Shown one piece after another: positions 1 to 9,165 of a stretch of 64,000 nt of DNA. This stretch comes from Terasakiispira papahanaumokuakeensis (GTDB lineage: Bacteria > Pseudomonadota > Gammaproteobacteria > Pseudomonadales > Halomonadaceae): assembly GCF_001709345.1 (NCBI RefSeq), contig NZ_MDTQ01000001.1, forward strand, positions 496,001 through 560,000, read 5' to 3'. The stretch's first letter is position 1, and the number at the start of each line of letters is the position of its first letter. The translations under genes and the position numbers were made by a program. The notes below the pieces were generated by a model. It searched no databases and was not told the origin of the DNA. It saw only the letters and a list, made by a program, of their open reading frames with translations.

Positions 1-1051
1 GCTCACCAGTGGTCGCACGGTCCAAAGCCTGGCTGATTTGTTCATCCCATTTATGGCGATTGAAAATGCCAGTGAGCTGATCGGTGGTCGCTAATGTGAG
101 CAAATGCTGCTCGACCTGGTCTCGGTTTTGCAATGTTTCAGACCAATGGTTCAGCATTTGCCTTAAATCTTGCTCTAGACCAGACAGCTCATCTTGATGT
201 CGGGGAGGAGCAAACCCATTTTGCTGAGCTTGAACGGGCGATGAAATGGTTGAGTTCGTTTTTGATGGCCCGTCAAGGTGAGGTTGAGTGGGCTTCGTTG
301 CAGGATGATGCAGGCTATTTTGCAAATTTTTAATCTGCGTTTGAATATGGCCCAAGCGTGTCCGAAATGACTGAATAATGTACAGCGTGAGGTAAAGCCC
401 AATTCCCAGTGCGCTGATCCCCAGTGTGGCATTGATCAGCATGAAGTTGCGTTCTTGATGCTCTGATGTTGTGGCTATGGTTTGGGTGAGCGTTTCTATC
501 TGAGCCAGTAGTTGGCTCATTTGGCGATCTAACTCGGCCTCTTGTTGATGAAGCGGTGCCCAGAGTGTCTTAGGAAGGGCGGGTAATTGGTCGATGATCC
601 GAATCGTTTGGTCACTGTAGCTTTGTTGCAAACGGCGTAGCTGGTGAATCTGCTGAACCAGGGATCGATGCGCCTTAATGTCTAAGCGGATGCGTCGACG
701 ATGTAGACCCGTTTGGATAATCGATTCCAGTTGAGCGAGGGCTTCGTGGGTATCCAAAGTATGGCGACCAATACGGCCGATTAAGCGGGCTTGTTGTTCA
801 TGGTCCAGCGTCGCTTGGGCATCCAATTCATGCAGGCGAGCCAGTAGAAGATCCTGCTGTAATTGATACTTATCGATTTGTGAAATGGTATCGGTAAGCG
901 GAATATCGATATCCGCCACTTCTCGCATTTCTTGATTAATCGACTGTAGCTTATAGACGGAGTAAAGGATAACGATCAATAAAAAAGACAGCAGCACGAA
1001 GGATAATCCGCTGATTTTTCGAGTCATTGACGCATTGAGCCATTTTAACAT
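1..1051 (-). CDS. Membrane diguanylate cyclase, 3' end outside window
   Basis: I read this frame on the minus strand from ATG 1051 to the window edge (about 350 codons, no stop). The product starts MLKWLNASMTRK and has a first membrane helix near residues 13-33. A helical periplasmic sensor-like region of about 170 residues follows, then a second helix near residues 204-224 and a Gln/Pro-rich linker. It runs into TTDQLTGIFNRHKWDEQ, the conserved opening of a GGDEF domain (D-x-L-T-x-x-x-N-R). The layout is that of a membrane-bound diguanylate cyclase making c-di-GMP, with a chemoreceptor-like four-helix sensor. The GGDEF catalytic loop lies outside the window, so activity cannot be judged, and a following EAL domain is possible. 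Confidence 0.8.
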   Translation of the reverse strand, partial: MLKWLNASMTRKISGLSFVLLSFLLIVILYSVYKLQSINQEMREVADIDIPLTDTISQIDKYQLQQDLLLARLHELDAQATLDHEQQARLIGRIGRHTLDTHEALAQLESIIQTGLHRRRIRLDIKAHRSLVQQIHQLRRLQQSYSDQTIRIIDQLPALPKTLWAPLHQQEAELDRQMSQLLAQIETLTQTIATTSEHQERNFMLINATLGISALGIGLYLTLYIIQSFRTRLGHIQTQIKNLQNSLHHPATKPTQPHLDGPSKTNSTISSPVQAQQNGFAPPRHQDELSGLEQDLRQMLNHWSETLQNRDQVEQHLLTLATTDQLTGIFNRHKWDEQISQALDRATTGE

Positions 1052-1126
1052 GGGCGTTTGCTATTTAGTGTTTGAGTCCAGCTTAATTCTCGAGCCCAAC
1101 GATCCTTCTGAGGCGCAAGCGGCTGT

Positions 1127-2224
1127 TTATTCATGTAGCTGATGCGGGAGCGGTTGTTGCGTTAAACGATCCAGTTGCGCTTCCGAAATCAGCACGAGCA
1201 CCGCTTCCAGATAAAGCTCTTCGTGCATGGCGGGGTTGTGTTTCATTTGGCCGTCTGCCAGTCGTCCTGCCACGGGCAGGCCCAGATCTTGCTCGCTAAA
1301 CCATTTGACCAGTAACCCCCAGCGCCCGGCGTAAGGGCCTGTCACCATGACCAGTTCATCTTCATCGGTTGACAGCAAGTTTTCGATGAAAGAGGCGCTG
1401 CCCTCAGCCGTAATCGAGCGCACCAGCATTTCAGGATAGGCACGAATCGGGCGTATCACCGTTGAAGCGCCTGCAGCGTTGAAGCGTTCGCGGTCTTCGT
1501 CGGTGACGCACTCAGCGATGAGATAAGCCTGAGTATTCAACTCTCTTAAACGGCACAGGGCGCTGAACGTCACCGCATCCGCATGCTGATCGCGTTCATC
1601 TTCGGCCAGAATGACCAGTGTACTGGCGCTGTCCGCATTGGCGCGTAAGAGCACATCACGGGCATCAACTCTGCCATGATGATGGACCAGCCCCAATGCG
1701 AGCAGCGACTCGGGCAGGCCGTTAGGAAACGCTTCGGTGATGATGGCCACATCCAACTTACGGCCTCCCGGTGCATGGCGCAAGTGATGCATTAAGCGTT
1801 TGAGGTAACGTTCGGCATCAAAGGCCGGTGCATTGACAATTAAGACATGGTGTTTCATGTGCCAGTTCCAAAGCCCTTGTCTCTGTCGGTTGCGTCGCCA
1901 TTGGTAATGTTCCACCACCAATGAAATGGCAACAGTCATGGCATAAATGCCGCCCAGCATGAAGATGATCGTCGCAATGCGTCCACCAGGGGTTTCTGCA
2001 GAAAAATCGCCGTAACCGACCGTCGTCACTGTGACCAATGTGAGCCAGAGTGCATCTTCTGGATTGAGCCCCTCAAAATACATCATGGCCCAGGTGTGCG
2101 CGATAATCAGCAGTAGGGTGATCAGTACAATGCGCCCAGTTTTGCCTGATTGATGCGATGCTCCCAAACGACAGCGCCAAGGCGTTGCTTTGTGAACATG
2201 TTGCCAGAGCCAACGGGTGAGCAC
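1127..2224 (-). CDS. Two-helix potassium channel protein with RCK/TrkA-N-like domain
   Basis: A 365-residue protein with the K+ selectivity filter TVGYGD at residues 68-73. The filter lies between TM1 (about 32-50) and TM2 (about 82-103), which is the minimal Ion_trans_2 pore. The remaining 250 cytoplasmic residues fit an RCK/TrkA-N regulatory domain (for example HHVLIVNAPAFDAERYLKRL, then a beta-alpha repeat with STLVILAEDERDQHADA). The start is GTG at 2224, chosen because AGGAG lies about 9 nt upstream on the minus strand. It probably conducts K+ across the inner membrane under ligand control. It is transcribed away from hinT, and no partner gene is evident. Confidence 0.87.
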   Translation of the reverse strand: MLTRWLWQHVHKATPWRCRLGASHQSGKTGRIVLITLLLIIAHTWAMMYFEGLNPEDALWLTLVTVTTVGYGDFSAETPGGRIATIIFMLGGIYAMTVAISLVVEHYQWRRNRQRQGLWNWHMKHHVLIVNAPAFDAERYLKRLMHHLRHAPGGRKLDVAIITEAFPNGLPESLLALGLVHHHGRVDARDVLLRANADSASTLVILAEDERDQHADAVTFSALCRLRELNTQAYLIAECVTDEDRERFNAAGASTVIRPIRAYPEMLVRSITAEGSASFIENLLSTDEDELVMVTGPYAGRWGLLVKWFSEQDLGLPVAGRLADGQMKHNPAMHEELYLEAVLVLISEAQLDRLTQQPLPHQLHE

Positions 2225-2407
2225 TGATTCAGTCTCCTAGCATGTTATATCGAGGGCTTATATGGTTGATAGGGGGGCAATCATCACCAGTCGATGATCA
2301 AGCGCCAGTCGCCGTTGGCATTGAGCCAGTAGCAGTTGGTATTGGTTCCCCTCAGGAAAGGGACAATCTATCATGAGTCGGCGAAAATTAAGATCAGGAG
2401 ATCCCGC

Positions 2408-2749
2408 ATGGATTGTATTTTTTGCAAAATTATTAATGGTGAGCTGCCAAGTAAGGTCGTCTATGAGGATGATCATGTACTGGCTTTTCATGATTTAAGC
2501 CCTCAGGCGCCTACGCATGTGCTGATTATTCCGAAAAAGCACATTTCAACTTTGAACGATCTTCAGGACGAGGATGCCGCTTTAGTTGGGCGCCTGCAAC
2601 TGACCGCGGCCCGTTTAGCGAAGGAGTTTGGCTTTGCTGAAGACGGCTATCGAGTGGTCATGAACTGCAATGAAGCAGGAGGGCAGACGGTTTGGCATAT
2701 TCATATGCACCTACTCGGAGGCCGTGCCCTGACCTGGCCGCCAGGTTGA
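2408..2749 (+). CDS. hinT: HIT family purine nucleoside phosphoramidase
   Basis: A 113-residue HIT-family protein starting MDCIFCKIINGELPSK. It has the histidine triad HIHMH at 97-101 followed by LLGGR. The family hydrolyses adenosine 5'-monophosphoramidates and related AMP conjugates in the cytosol. An upstream in-frame start at 2336 is possible, but ATG 2408 has AGGAG about 7 nt before it and gives the usual family N-terminus and length. The C-terminal WPPG is typical of HinT. The gene stands alone, followed by a hairpin. Confidence 0.93.
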   Translation: MDCIFCKIINGELPSKVVYEDDHVLAFHDLSPQAPTHVLIIPKKHISTLNDLQDEDAALVGRLQLTAARLAKEFGFAEDGYRVVMNCNEAGGQTVWHIHMHLLGGRALTWPPG

Positions 2750-2774
2750 AATTTGTCACGGTAACGTATCACAT

Positions 2775-2805
2775 GCTCGCTTCCAGAAACGCTCTAGAAG
2801 CGAGC
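2775..2805 (+). terminator. Hairpin downstream of hinT, possible terminator
   Basis: GCTCGCTTC at 2775-2783 pairs perfectly with GAAGCGAGC at 2797-2805, leaving a 13-nt loop. No T-run follows, so it may be a weak or Rho-aided terminator or an mRNA 3'-end stabiliser. I see nothing else in the 266 bases between hinT and the next gene. Confidence 0.4.
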
Positions 2806-3015
2806 CGACTGGCAAAACCATCAGAAAGCATCTGTACTGTGAATGAAGTTTATGCTGTGATGCACAAAATAGGCTGATTAGCTGCCAAGGCGCTGATATG
2901 AAGCAAGATGACATCGGGCGACCTGTGGTGTGATTGGCTTGATGTGATTCGATTTCCCCCTTGATCGGTCACTATGAAGTGTTCGCTATTTCATTCTCAG
3001 GAAAGGAGTCAACTG

Positions 3016-3990
3016 ATGGACGATGCAGTCAAGCAGGTTTTAGCCCCCCACGCCCCCTCGCGAGATGATTTAACACACCGTCAATTGCAAAGCTTTCTTG
3101 ACGAAGCACGACGCTTCGATAATCCGCCTCCGACTGCGGTGGTGCATCCTGTGGATTTTAATAGCCTGGATGGTGCCTTGGAGGCGGGAGAAGAAGGCCT
3201 GATTGAGCCGCTGCTGATTGGCCCTCGTAATAAAATTGAGGCGGTTGCGGAAGAAGGCGGACTGTCTCTGAAAGGGGTTACCATTATTGATGTTGAACAT
3301 AGTCATGCCGCTGCGGAAGAAGCGGTTCGACTGGCGCGATGTGGCGAAGTGCATGCCTTGATGAAGGGGAGCCTCGGGACCTCTGAACTGTTAGGTGCGG
3401 TGGTTGATCGTCAGAAAGGGTTGCGTACAGAGCGTCGTCTTTCTCATGTCTTTGTGCTGGATGTGCCTAGTTATCATAAGCCGCTGTTGGTTTCGGATGC
3501 CGCGATCAATATTGCTCCAGATTTGATGGCGAAAAAAGACATTCTGCAGAATGTGATTGATTGTGCTCAAGCGCTGGGTGTGTCCCAACCTAAGGCTGCA
3601 CTCTTATCTGCGGTAGAAAAAGTGAAGGCGAACATGCAGTCTACTTTGGATGCTGCCGCTTTGTGCAAAATGGTTGACCGTCACCAGATTACGGGTGCCA
3701 TTGTGGATGGCCCCTTAGCGTTCGATAATGCCATTTCTCTGGAGGCGGCCAAGGCCAAAGGGATTGACTCTCCGATTCCTGGCGATGCCGATATTTTGCT
3801 GGTACCGGATCTAGAGTCCGGCAATATCCTCGCCAAGCAGCTGCAGTATCTGGCCGGTGCCAGTGCTGCTGGCATCGTAATGGGCGCACGAGTGCCGTTG
3901 GTTTTGACCAGCCGCGCGGCTAAACCATTAGAGCGTTTATCTTCTTGTGCCGTTGCGGTTTTGGTGGCCCATCAAATGGGACGCCTATAA
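3016..3990 (+). CDS. Phosphate acetyl/butyryltransferase (PTA_PTB family)
   Basis: A 324-residue single-domain PTA_PTB enzyme that transfers an acyl group between CoA and phosphate. Family signatures are the KGSLGTSELL segment, DGPLAFDNAIS and GDADILLVPDLESGNIL near the C-terminus. It lacks the long N-terminal domains of enterobacterial Pta. Proteins like this are often labelled phosphate acetyltransferase or enoyl-CoA hydratase/phosphate acetyltransferase, and the substrate chain length cannot be read from sequence. An earlier in-frame start exists at 2974, but ATG 3016 has GAAAGGAG about 8 nt upstream. Acetate kinase follows 108 nt downstream, which points to acetyl-CoA/acetyl-phosphate/acetate interconversion. 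Confidence 0.88.
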   Translation: MDDAVKQVLAPHAPSRDDLTHRQLQSFLDEARRFDNPPPTAVVHPVDFNSLDGALEAGEEGLIEPLLIGPRNKIEAVAEEGGLSLKGVTIIDVEHSHAAAEEAVRLARCGEVHALMKGSLGTSELLGAVVDRQKGLRTERRLSHVFVLDVPSYHKPLLVSDAAINIAPDLMAKKDILQNVIDCAQALGVSQPKAALLSAVEKVKANMQSTLDAAALCKMVDRHQITGAIVDGPLAFDNAISLEAAKAKGIDSPIPGDADILLVPDLESGNILAKQLQYLAGASAAGIVMGARVPLVLTSRAAKPLERLSSCAVAVLVAHQMGRL

Positions 3991-4098
3991 CAGGTAAGGA
4001 CCAAGGGCTATAGGCCTGGCCCATTGAGCTCATCTGCTTAATGGGTCTCATTAACTCGATGGATCTCATTAAATCAACTGGCATTGGAGTGGTGGTTC

Positions 4099-5304
4099 AT
4101 GGATATGATTTTGATTGTAAATGCCGGCTCATCCAGCCTGAAGTGTTCGCTGTTTGATATTGTCGAGGGCGATGTCCGCCAGCATTACCGTGTCAAAGTC
4201 GCTAACCTGGCGGGGCCGGCTCGCCTGGAGATTCGGGATCACCTGGAAGACCCGGATGGCGTCCTGGTCGATCGCGAAGAGCTGAGTATTGAGTTGTTGG
4301 ATGTGATTCACGGGAATGCGCATGCTCAGGCACTGAAAGTGGTGCTCGATTGGCTCAACGTTCATCTGCCTCAATCACGTATTGTCCGGGTCGGTCATCG
4401 CGTGGTCCATGGGGGGGATCGTTACAGCGAGCCGGTACGCATTGATGATGAGGTGTTGGGTTATCTCAAGACCTTGATTCCGTTAGCACCATTACACCAG
4501 CCTTATAATGTGCGTTTGATTGAGCTTTGTCGTGAGGCGTTGACGGATGATATTCCGCAAATGGCTTGTTTTGACACCGCTTTCCATACCACCATCCCCG
4601 ATGTGGCACAGCATTACGCCTTGCCCAGACGATTGACTGAAGCGGGTGTGCGCCGTTATGGATTTCATGGTCTGTCTTATGAGTATATTCATGACAAGCT
4701 ATCGCGCTTGGATGCAGATCTTTCGGAGCGCAAGTTAGTGGTGGCCCACTTAGGCGCTGGAAGCTCTATGTGTGCGATCCAGGCGGGCAAGAGTCAAGCT
4801 TCAACCATGGGCTTTACTGCGGTCGAAGGCCTGCCGATGGGGTCGCGCTCGGGCCAGTTGGATCCGGGGGTTTTGCTCTACCTTATGCGTGAGCATGATA
4901 TGGGGGTCGATGATATCGAGCACATGCTCTACAAAGAGTGTGGCTGGCTGGGGGTGTCGGGTATCTCCAGCGATATGATGACACTGAAGCAATCGGATAA
5001 TCCGCATGCACGTGAGGCGATCGAGATGTACGCCTATCGGATTGCTCAATTTACAGCGGCTATGGCGGCAGCGCTGAGCGGTATCGAAGTCTTTGTGTTT
5101 ACGGGCGGGGTTGGCGAAAATGATGCCGATTTGCGTGCTCGAGTGGCTGAATTGAACGGCTGGTTGGGCATGAAACTGGATGCCACACGTAATCACAGTG
5201 ATGAATATTTGATTTCTGCTGACGATAGCGCGATCAAGGTTTTTGCCATTCCCACTAATGAAGAAAAAATGATTGCGCGCCATGTCTTACGCTTAACCAC
5301 CTAA
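4099..5304 (+). CDS. ackA: Acetate kinase
   Basis: A 401-residue acetokinase of the ASKHA fold, the usual family length. It begins MDMILIVNAGSSSLKCSLF (phosphate-binding loop). It contains GHRVVHGG, CFDTAFH (acetate pocket and catalytic Asp), RYGFHGLSYEYI and HLGAGSSMCAI, and ends with a VFTGGVGEN segment. It makes ATP and acetate from acetyl-phosphate, or the reverse. ATG 4099 is preferred to the TTG at 4084 because GGAG lies upstream at the right spacing and the product then starts at the canonical strand. It pairs with the phosphotransacetylase upstream, probably as one operon. Confidence 0.95.
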   Translation: MDMILIVNAGSSSLKCSLFDIVEGDVRQHYRVKVANLAGPARLEIRDHLEDPDGVLVDREELSIELLDVIHGNAHAQALKVVLDWLNVHLPQSRIVRVGHRVVHGGDRYSEPVRIDDEVLGYLKTLIPLAPLHQPYNVRLIELCREALTDDIPQMACFDTAFHTTIPDVAQHYALPRRLTEAGVRRYGFHGLSYEYIHDKLSRLDADLSERKLVVAHLGAGSSMCAIQAGKSQASTMGFTAVEGLPMGSRSGQLDPGVLLYLMREHDMGVDDIEHMLYKECGWLGVSGISSDMMTLKQSDNPHAREAIEMYAYRIAQFTAAMAAALSGIEVFVFTGGVGENDADLRARVAELNGWLGMKLDATRNHSDEYLISADDSAIKVFAIPTNEEKMIARHVLRLTT

Positions 5305-5312
5305 ACTAACTA

Positions 5313-5360
5313 GTTGAGTGGTTGAGTGGTTGAGTGGTTGAGTGGTTGAGTGGTTGAATG
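5313..5360. repeat. 8-bp tandem repeat, GTTGAGTG x5 plus one variant
   Basis: Five perfect head-to-tail copies of GTTGAGTG cover 5313-5352, and a sixth copy (GTTGAATG) has one change. The array starts 9 bp after the ackA stop. The number of copies is likely to vary by slippage. Confidence 0.9.
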
Positions 5361-5364
5361 AATG

Positions 5365-5408
5365 AGAGGTGCCTCAATAATATGATCGAATATTAATAGG
5401 GCACCTCT
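5365..5408 (+). terminator. Hairpin after ackA, possible terminator
   Basis: AGAGGTGCC at 5365-5373 pairs with GGCACCTCT at 5399-5408 around an AT-rich loop of about 25 nt. There is only a short TT after the stem. It may end the phosphotransacetylase-ackA transcript. Confidence 0.45.
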
Positions 5409-5533
5409 TGAATCACCGCATATTGATCTGGATGCGGCGCTTTATTGATTCACACTTGCATCCCCTGAAGGTCGGGGTAGGATGAGCTTCAATATAGGAT
5501 TCTCATTAAGATGGCAGAACAGGTGTTGTGATT

Positions 5534-6253
5534 ATGGCGTCGACTCAAGACTCTCCTTCCCAGGTGCCTATGCCTTCACAGGTGCCCGCGTTACCTCAGA
5601 CTTCCGCAAAGCCACACCGAAATTTGTCGCGTGTTGATTTTTTATTGACCCAAGCGGATACCATTTTACGCACTTTGGTCCCTCATGCAGCTCAGCCTTA
5701 TCGACCTAATCCGGCTCGAGGTCATGAAGAAACGGAGATGAGTGATACCGAACGGCGTCATGCCGCTGGCTTGATGCGGATCAATCATACCGGTGAGGTG
5801 TGTGCTCAGGGGTTGTATCAAGGTCAGGCCGCGACAGCGAAATTGCCTAATGTGCGTGAGCAGATGGAACAGGCCGCGCGTGAAGAGATTGATCATTTGG
5901 CTTGGTGTGATCTGCGCTTGCAAGAGCTCGACAGCCACACCAGTATACTCAACCCCATTTTTTATGGTCTGTCTTTCGGTATTGGTGCGACGGCGGGGGC
6001 TTTGGGTGATAAATATAGCCTGGGGTTTGTGGCGGCCACTGAGCAGCAAGTGTGTAAACACCTGGATGAACATATGCTGGGTTTACCGCAGCAAGATCGT
6101 CGATCTCGGGCCATTTTGCGCCAAATGCATGAAGATGAAGCTCACCATGCGCAAACAGCCCTGAATGCGGGCGGGGTGAAATTCCCGGCCCCTGTTAAAG
6201 GTTTGATGACATTGATGTCGAAGGTCATGACCAAGAGTGTCTATAAGCTGTAA
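5534..6253 (+). CDS. coq7: Ubiquinone biosynthesis di-iron hydroxylase Coq7
   Basis: A 239-residue Coq7/UbiF-type demethoxyubiquinone hydroxylase, which adds the last ring hydroxyl in aerobic ubiquinone synthesis at the membrane. The di-iron ligand motifs are visible: [27 protein letters not shown] and DEAHHAQTA. The N-terminal 25-30 residues are Pro/Ser/Gln-rich and make it a little longer than the usual 215 or so. ATG 5534 was taken over GTG 5528 as the stronger start, though the ribosome binding site (CAGGTG) is weak. It converges on fumC with only 15 bp between the genes. Confidence 0.93.
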   Translation: MASTQDSPSQVPMPSQVPALPQTSAKPHRNLSRVDFLLTQADTILRTLVPHAAQPYRPNPARGHEETEMSDTERRHAAGLMRINHTGEVCAQGLYQGQAATAKLPNVREQMEQAAREEIDHLAWCDLRLQELDSHTSILNPIFYGLSFGIGATAGALGDKYSLGFVAATEQQVCKHLDEHMLGLPQQDRRSRAILRQMHEDEAHHAQTALNAGGVKFPAPVKGLMTLMSKVMTKSVYKL

Positions 6254-6268
6254 ACCGCCTTATCGTCA

Positions 6269-7717
6269 TTAGCCACGGCTCATCGGACTGATGCGATGTT
6301 GGACTAAATGAGCAGGGTCCAGCAACCGTTCTAAAGTCGCGCGATCCATATCCGTCATGGCTTCGGCCATCTCGATAATGGGCCGGTTTTCGGCATATGC
6401 TTTTTTGGCGATTTCTGCCGCTTTTTGATAGCCGATAATCGGATTCAGTGCGGTGACAAGAATCGGGTTACGGCCCAGCGCATGCTGGATGACATCTTCA
6501 CGAACTTCAAAACCGGCAATGGCTTTTTCGGCCAGGTGTTCCGCCGCATGGGCCATTAGACTTTGCATGTGGAGCAGGTTGTCACCGACCAGCGGCAGCA
6601 TCACGTTTAATTGGAAGTTCCCCGCCTGCCCCGCAACGGTAATGGCCTGTTCAAGCCCCATCACCTGTGCCGCTGCCATAGTGACGGCTTCTGGAATCAC
6701 CGGGTTTACTTTACCCGGCATGATGGAGGAGCCCGGCTGCAAGGCGGGTAAGGCAATTTCGCCCAAACCTGCCAGCGGGCCTGAGTTCATCCAGCGTAAA
6801 TCATTGGCAATTTTCATCAAGGCGACAGCGAGGCGTTTGAGGCTGCTGGCATGGCTCACGGCTGGATCCTGACTGGAAAGGGCCATGAATCGGTTGTCAG
6901 CGGGTTTGAGCGTTAGCCCGGTAGCCTCACTCAAATAACGGCAGGTTTTCGCGGCATGATCTGGGTGGGCATTAATCCCCGTGCCTACGGCAGTGCCTCC
7001 TAATGCCAAGGCATGCAATTCTTCGCGATCTTGCTGGAGGCGCTCACGCGCACTGCTGATTTGTGCCTGCCAGCCGCCCAGTTCTTGAGCAAAGGTGACG
7101 GGCATGGCGTCCATCAAATGAGTTCGACCGGTTTTGGCGATCTGACCGACTTCTGCTGTTTTATCGGCGAGTGCTTTTTCCAGCATTTTCAATGCCGGCA
7201 GTAATTGTCGATCAAGCTGAAGCGCCACTGAGAGGTGCAGTGCAGAAGGAATGATATCGTTACTGCTCTGGCCCAAATTGATGTCGTCATTAGGGTGAAC
7301 GGCTTCGCCAAGCGCTTCAGTCGCAAGGTGCGCTAACACCTCGTTCATATTCATATTACTGCTGGTGCCAGAACCGGTCTGATACACATCAACAGGGAAT
7401 TGATCGTGATGCTCCCCGGCGATGATTTTGTCGGCGGCTTGGCTGATCGCCTCGGCGACCTTGGGGTTGAGCAGTTCGAGATCTTGGTTAGCTCGCGCCG
7501 CGGCTTGTTTAATTAAGGCGAGGGCTTCAATAAACAGCGGGGGCATACCTCGGCCGCTAATATGGAAGTTATCGACAGCCCTTTGCGTTTGGGCGCCATA
7601 TAAAGCGCTGACCGGTACCGCGACTTCACCCAAACTATCGCGTTCAATGCGAGTCGCAGTCTCGTGTTGATTCGTGGTTTTGCTTGAACTCGTGGTGTGA
7701 CTTGAAATAGTGCTCAT
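6269..7717 (-). CDS. fumC: Class II fumarate hydratase
   Basis: A 482-residue fumarase C, interconverting fumarate and malate in the TCA cycle without an iron-sulfur cluster. It carries the superfamily signature GSSIMPGKVNP, TGSGTSSNMNMNEV and GRTHLMDAMPVTFAQE. Alignment with the usual N-terminus (RIERDSLGEVAVP) shows a Ser/Thr-rich extension of about 22 residues (MSTISSHTTSSSKTTNQHET), so translation might begin further in, although ATG 7717 has good upstream spacing. It is monocistronic, and its 3' end converges on coq7. Confidence 0.95.
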   Translation of the reverse strand: MSTISSHTTSSSKTTNQHETATRIERDSLGEVAVPVSALYGAQTQRAVDNFHISGRGMPPLFIEALALIKQAAARANQDLELLNPKVAEAISQAADKIIAGEHHDQFPVDVYQTGSGTSSNMNMNEVLAHLATEALGEAVHPNDDINLGQSSNDIIPSALHLSVALQLDRQLLPALKMLEKALADKTAEVGQIAKTGRTHLMDAMPVTFAQELGGWQAQISSARERLQQDREELHALALGGTAVGTGINAHPDHAAKTCRYLSEATGLTLKPADNRFMALSSQDPAVSHASSLKRLAVALMKIANDLRWMNSGPLAGLGEIALPALQPGSSIMPGKVNPVIPEAVTMAAAQVMGLEQAITVAGQAGNFQLNVMLPLVGDNLLHMQSLMAHAAEHLAEKAIAGFEVREDVIQHALGRNPILVTALNPIIGYQKAAEIAKKAYAENRPIIEMAEAMTDMDRATLERLLDPAHLVQHRISPMSRG

Positions 7718-7839
7718 TGTCGTCTCCTAGACAGAATGAGGATCCTTCTTAGTCTAAGATAATCGTCTCTTTCGGTAAATGAAACTTATTCCTATTAAGA
7801 TGATAGAATGATGAATCCACTTTTTGATGACAGACGTGA

Positions 7840-8271
7840 TTAATCCACCGCTTCAGGGGCGATGATTTCATAGTCATGGGTGATCTCAACACCGGCGGCA
7901 TTCAACATAATTGATGCTGAACAGTACTTCTCAGCGGATAAGCTGACTGCGCGTGCCACTTGTTTATCTTTGAGTTGCTCGCCTTTGACCACAAAGTGAA
8001 GGTGGATCTTGGTGAATACAGCAGGAATGGCGTCGGCACGTTCGGCTTCAATCTCGACATGGCAATCGCTGATGGTTTGACGTGATTTTTGTAAGATTGT
8101 GACCACATCATAGCTGCTGCAGGCACCAAGCCCCATTAATAGGAGCTCCATCGGGCGTGCAGCTGTATTGCGGCCGCCCGATGATTCCGGGCCTTCGACT
8201 ACAATGCTGTGTCCAGAGCCAGACTCAGCGAGAAAGCGGACGCCATCGGTCCATTGCACACGGGCTTTCAT
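7840..8271 (-). CDS. OsmC/YhfA-like thiol protein
   Basis: A 143-residue OsmC superfamily protein. It has the two conserved cysteines of the fold, one in GLGACSSYDVVTIL and one in AEKYCSASIML, plus the central GRNTAARPMELLLMG stretch. OsmC and Ohr proteins reduce organic peroxides through this Cys pair, but the YhfA-like branch that this sequence most resembles has no settled substrate. It sits 65 bp upstream of trpC, in the same direction, and has no obvious role in tryptophan synthesis. Confidence 0.85.
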   Translation of the reverse strand: MKARVQWTDGVRFLAESGSGHSIVVEGPESSGGRNTAARPMELLLMGLGACSSYDVVTILQKSRQTISDCHVEIEAERADAIPAVFTKIHLHFVVKGEQLKDKQVARAVSLSAEKYCSASIMLNAAGVEITHDYEIIAPEAVD

Positions 8272-8335
8272 TCAGATTCCTCAGTCAGGATGAATCATTG
8301 ACGCCATCCGTAGATTGGCGGTCGTTGCTGTTCGG

Positions 8336-9160
8336 CTATGAGGCCTCTTGGGGCGAGTGTTGCGGGAAAAACAAGGCTTGTAATGCCTGACCCGGATCGG
8401 GCGCACGCATAAAGGCTTCACCCACTAAAAAGCCATATACTTGGTGTTGCTGCATGAGATCCACATCAGCACGTCCTAGAATGCCGCTTTCTGTAATGAC
8501 ATAACGCTCTTCAGGCAACGACTTTAATAGATCAAAAGTGGTCTGCAAGCTGACATCAAAGGTATGCAAGTTGCGGTTGTTAATCCCGATCAAACGATTA
8601 GGCATCTGCAGTGCCCGCTCGAGTTCTTCGGCATTATGCACTTCGACTAGGACATCCATGCCCAACTCGTGCGCCAAGAGGTTGAGGTCGTGCATTTTGA
8701 CATCATCGAGTGCCGCGGCAATCAGTAAAATCGCATCGGCACCAATCGCGCGGGCTTCATAGACTTGATACTCGTCGACAATAAAATCTTTACGGATTGC
8801 CGGGAGACTACAGGCTTCACGGGCTTGTTGCAGGTAACGCTCATGGCCCTGAAAAAAGTCATGATCGGTCAAGACAGATAAACATGCCGCGCCGCTTTGC
8901 TGATAACGCAGGGCGATTTCGGCGGGCACGAAGTCATCACGCAAGACGCCTTTGCTAGGCGATGCTTTTTTAATCTCGGCGATAACGGCGGGCTCTGCCC
9001 GTTGGATACGCTCGATCAGAGCATCACTAAACCCGCGAACGGCATCCCCATGTTCGGCGCGTTCGCGCATTTGGGGAAGGTTGATCTGGTGGCTGCGGTT
9101 GGCCACTTCTTGATGCTTGCGATCAATGATGCGCTTCAAAATAGTGGGCGTATCAGTCAT
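8336..9160 (-). CDS. trpC: Indole-3-glycerol-phosphate synthase
   Basis: A 274-residue TIM-barrel enzyme that closes the indole ring from CdRP in tryptophan synthesis. The N-terminal [16 protein letters not shown] helix, [13 protein letters not shown] (catalytic Lys), [18 protein letters not shown] and TESGI are all present. It is a stand-alone TrpC, not fused to TrpF. Only 5 bp separate it from trpD, so trpG-trpD-trpC look co-transcribed, as in pseudomonads. Confidence 0.96.
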   Translation of the reverse strand: MTDTPTILKRIIDRKHQEVANRSHQINLPQMRERAEHGDAVRGFSDALIERIQRAEPAVIAEIKKASPSKGVLRDDFVPAEIALRYQQSGAACLSVLTDHDFFQGHERYLQQAREACSLPAIRKDFIVDEYQVYEARAIGADAILLIAAALDDVKMHDLNLLAHELGMDVLVEVHNAEELERALQMPNRLIGINNRNLHTFDVSLQTTFDLLKSLPEERYVITESGILGRADVDLMQQHQVYGFLVGEAFMRAPDPGQALQALFFPQHSPQEAS

Positions 9161-9165
9161 AGCAG

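Noticed and set aside
5313-5360. CRISPR array
   Set aside because: The repeats are 8 bp and directly adjacent, with no spacers.
6453-6872. Plus-strand frame opposite fumC
   Set aside because: It is a shadow of a fully conserved fumarase and has no independent support.
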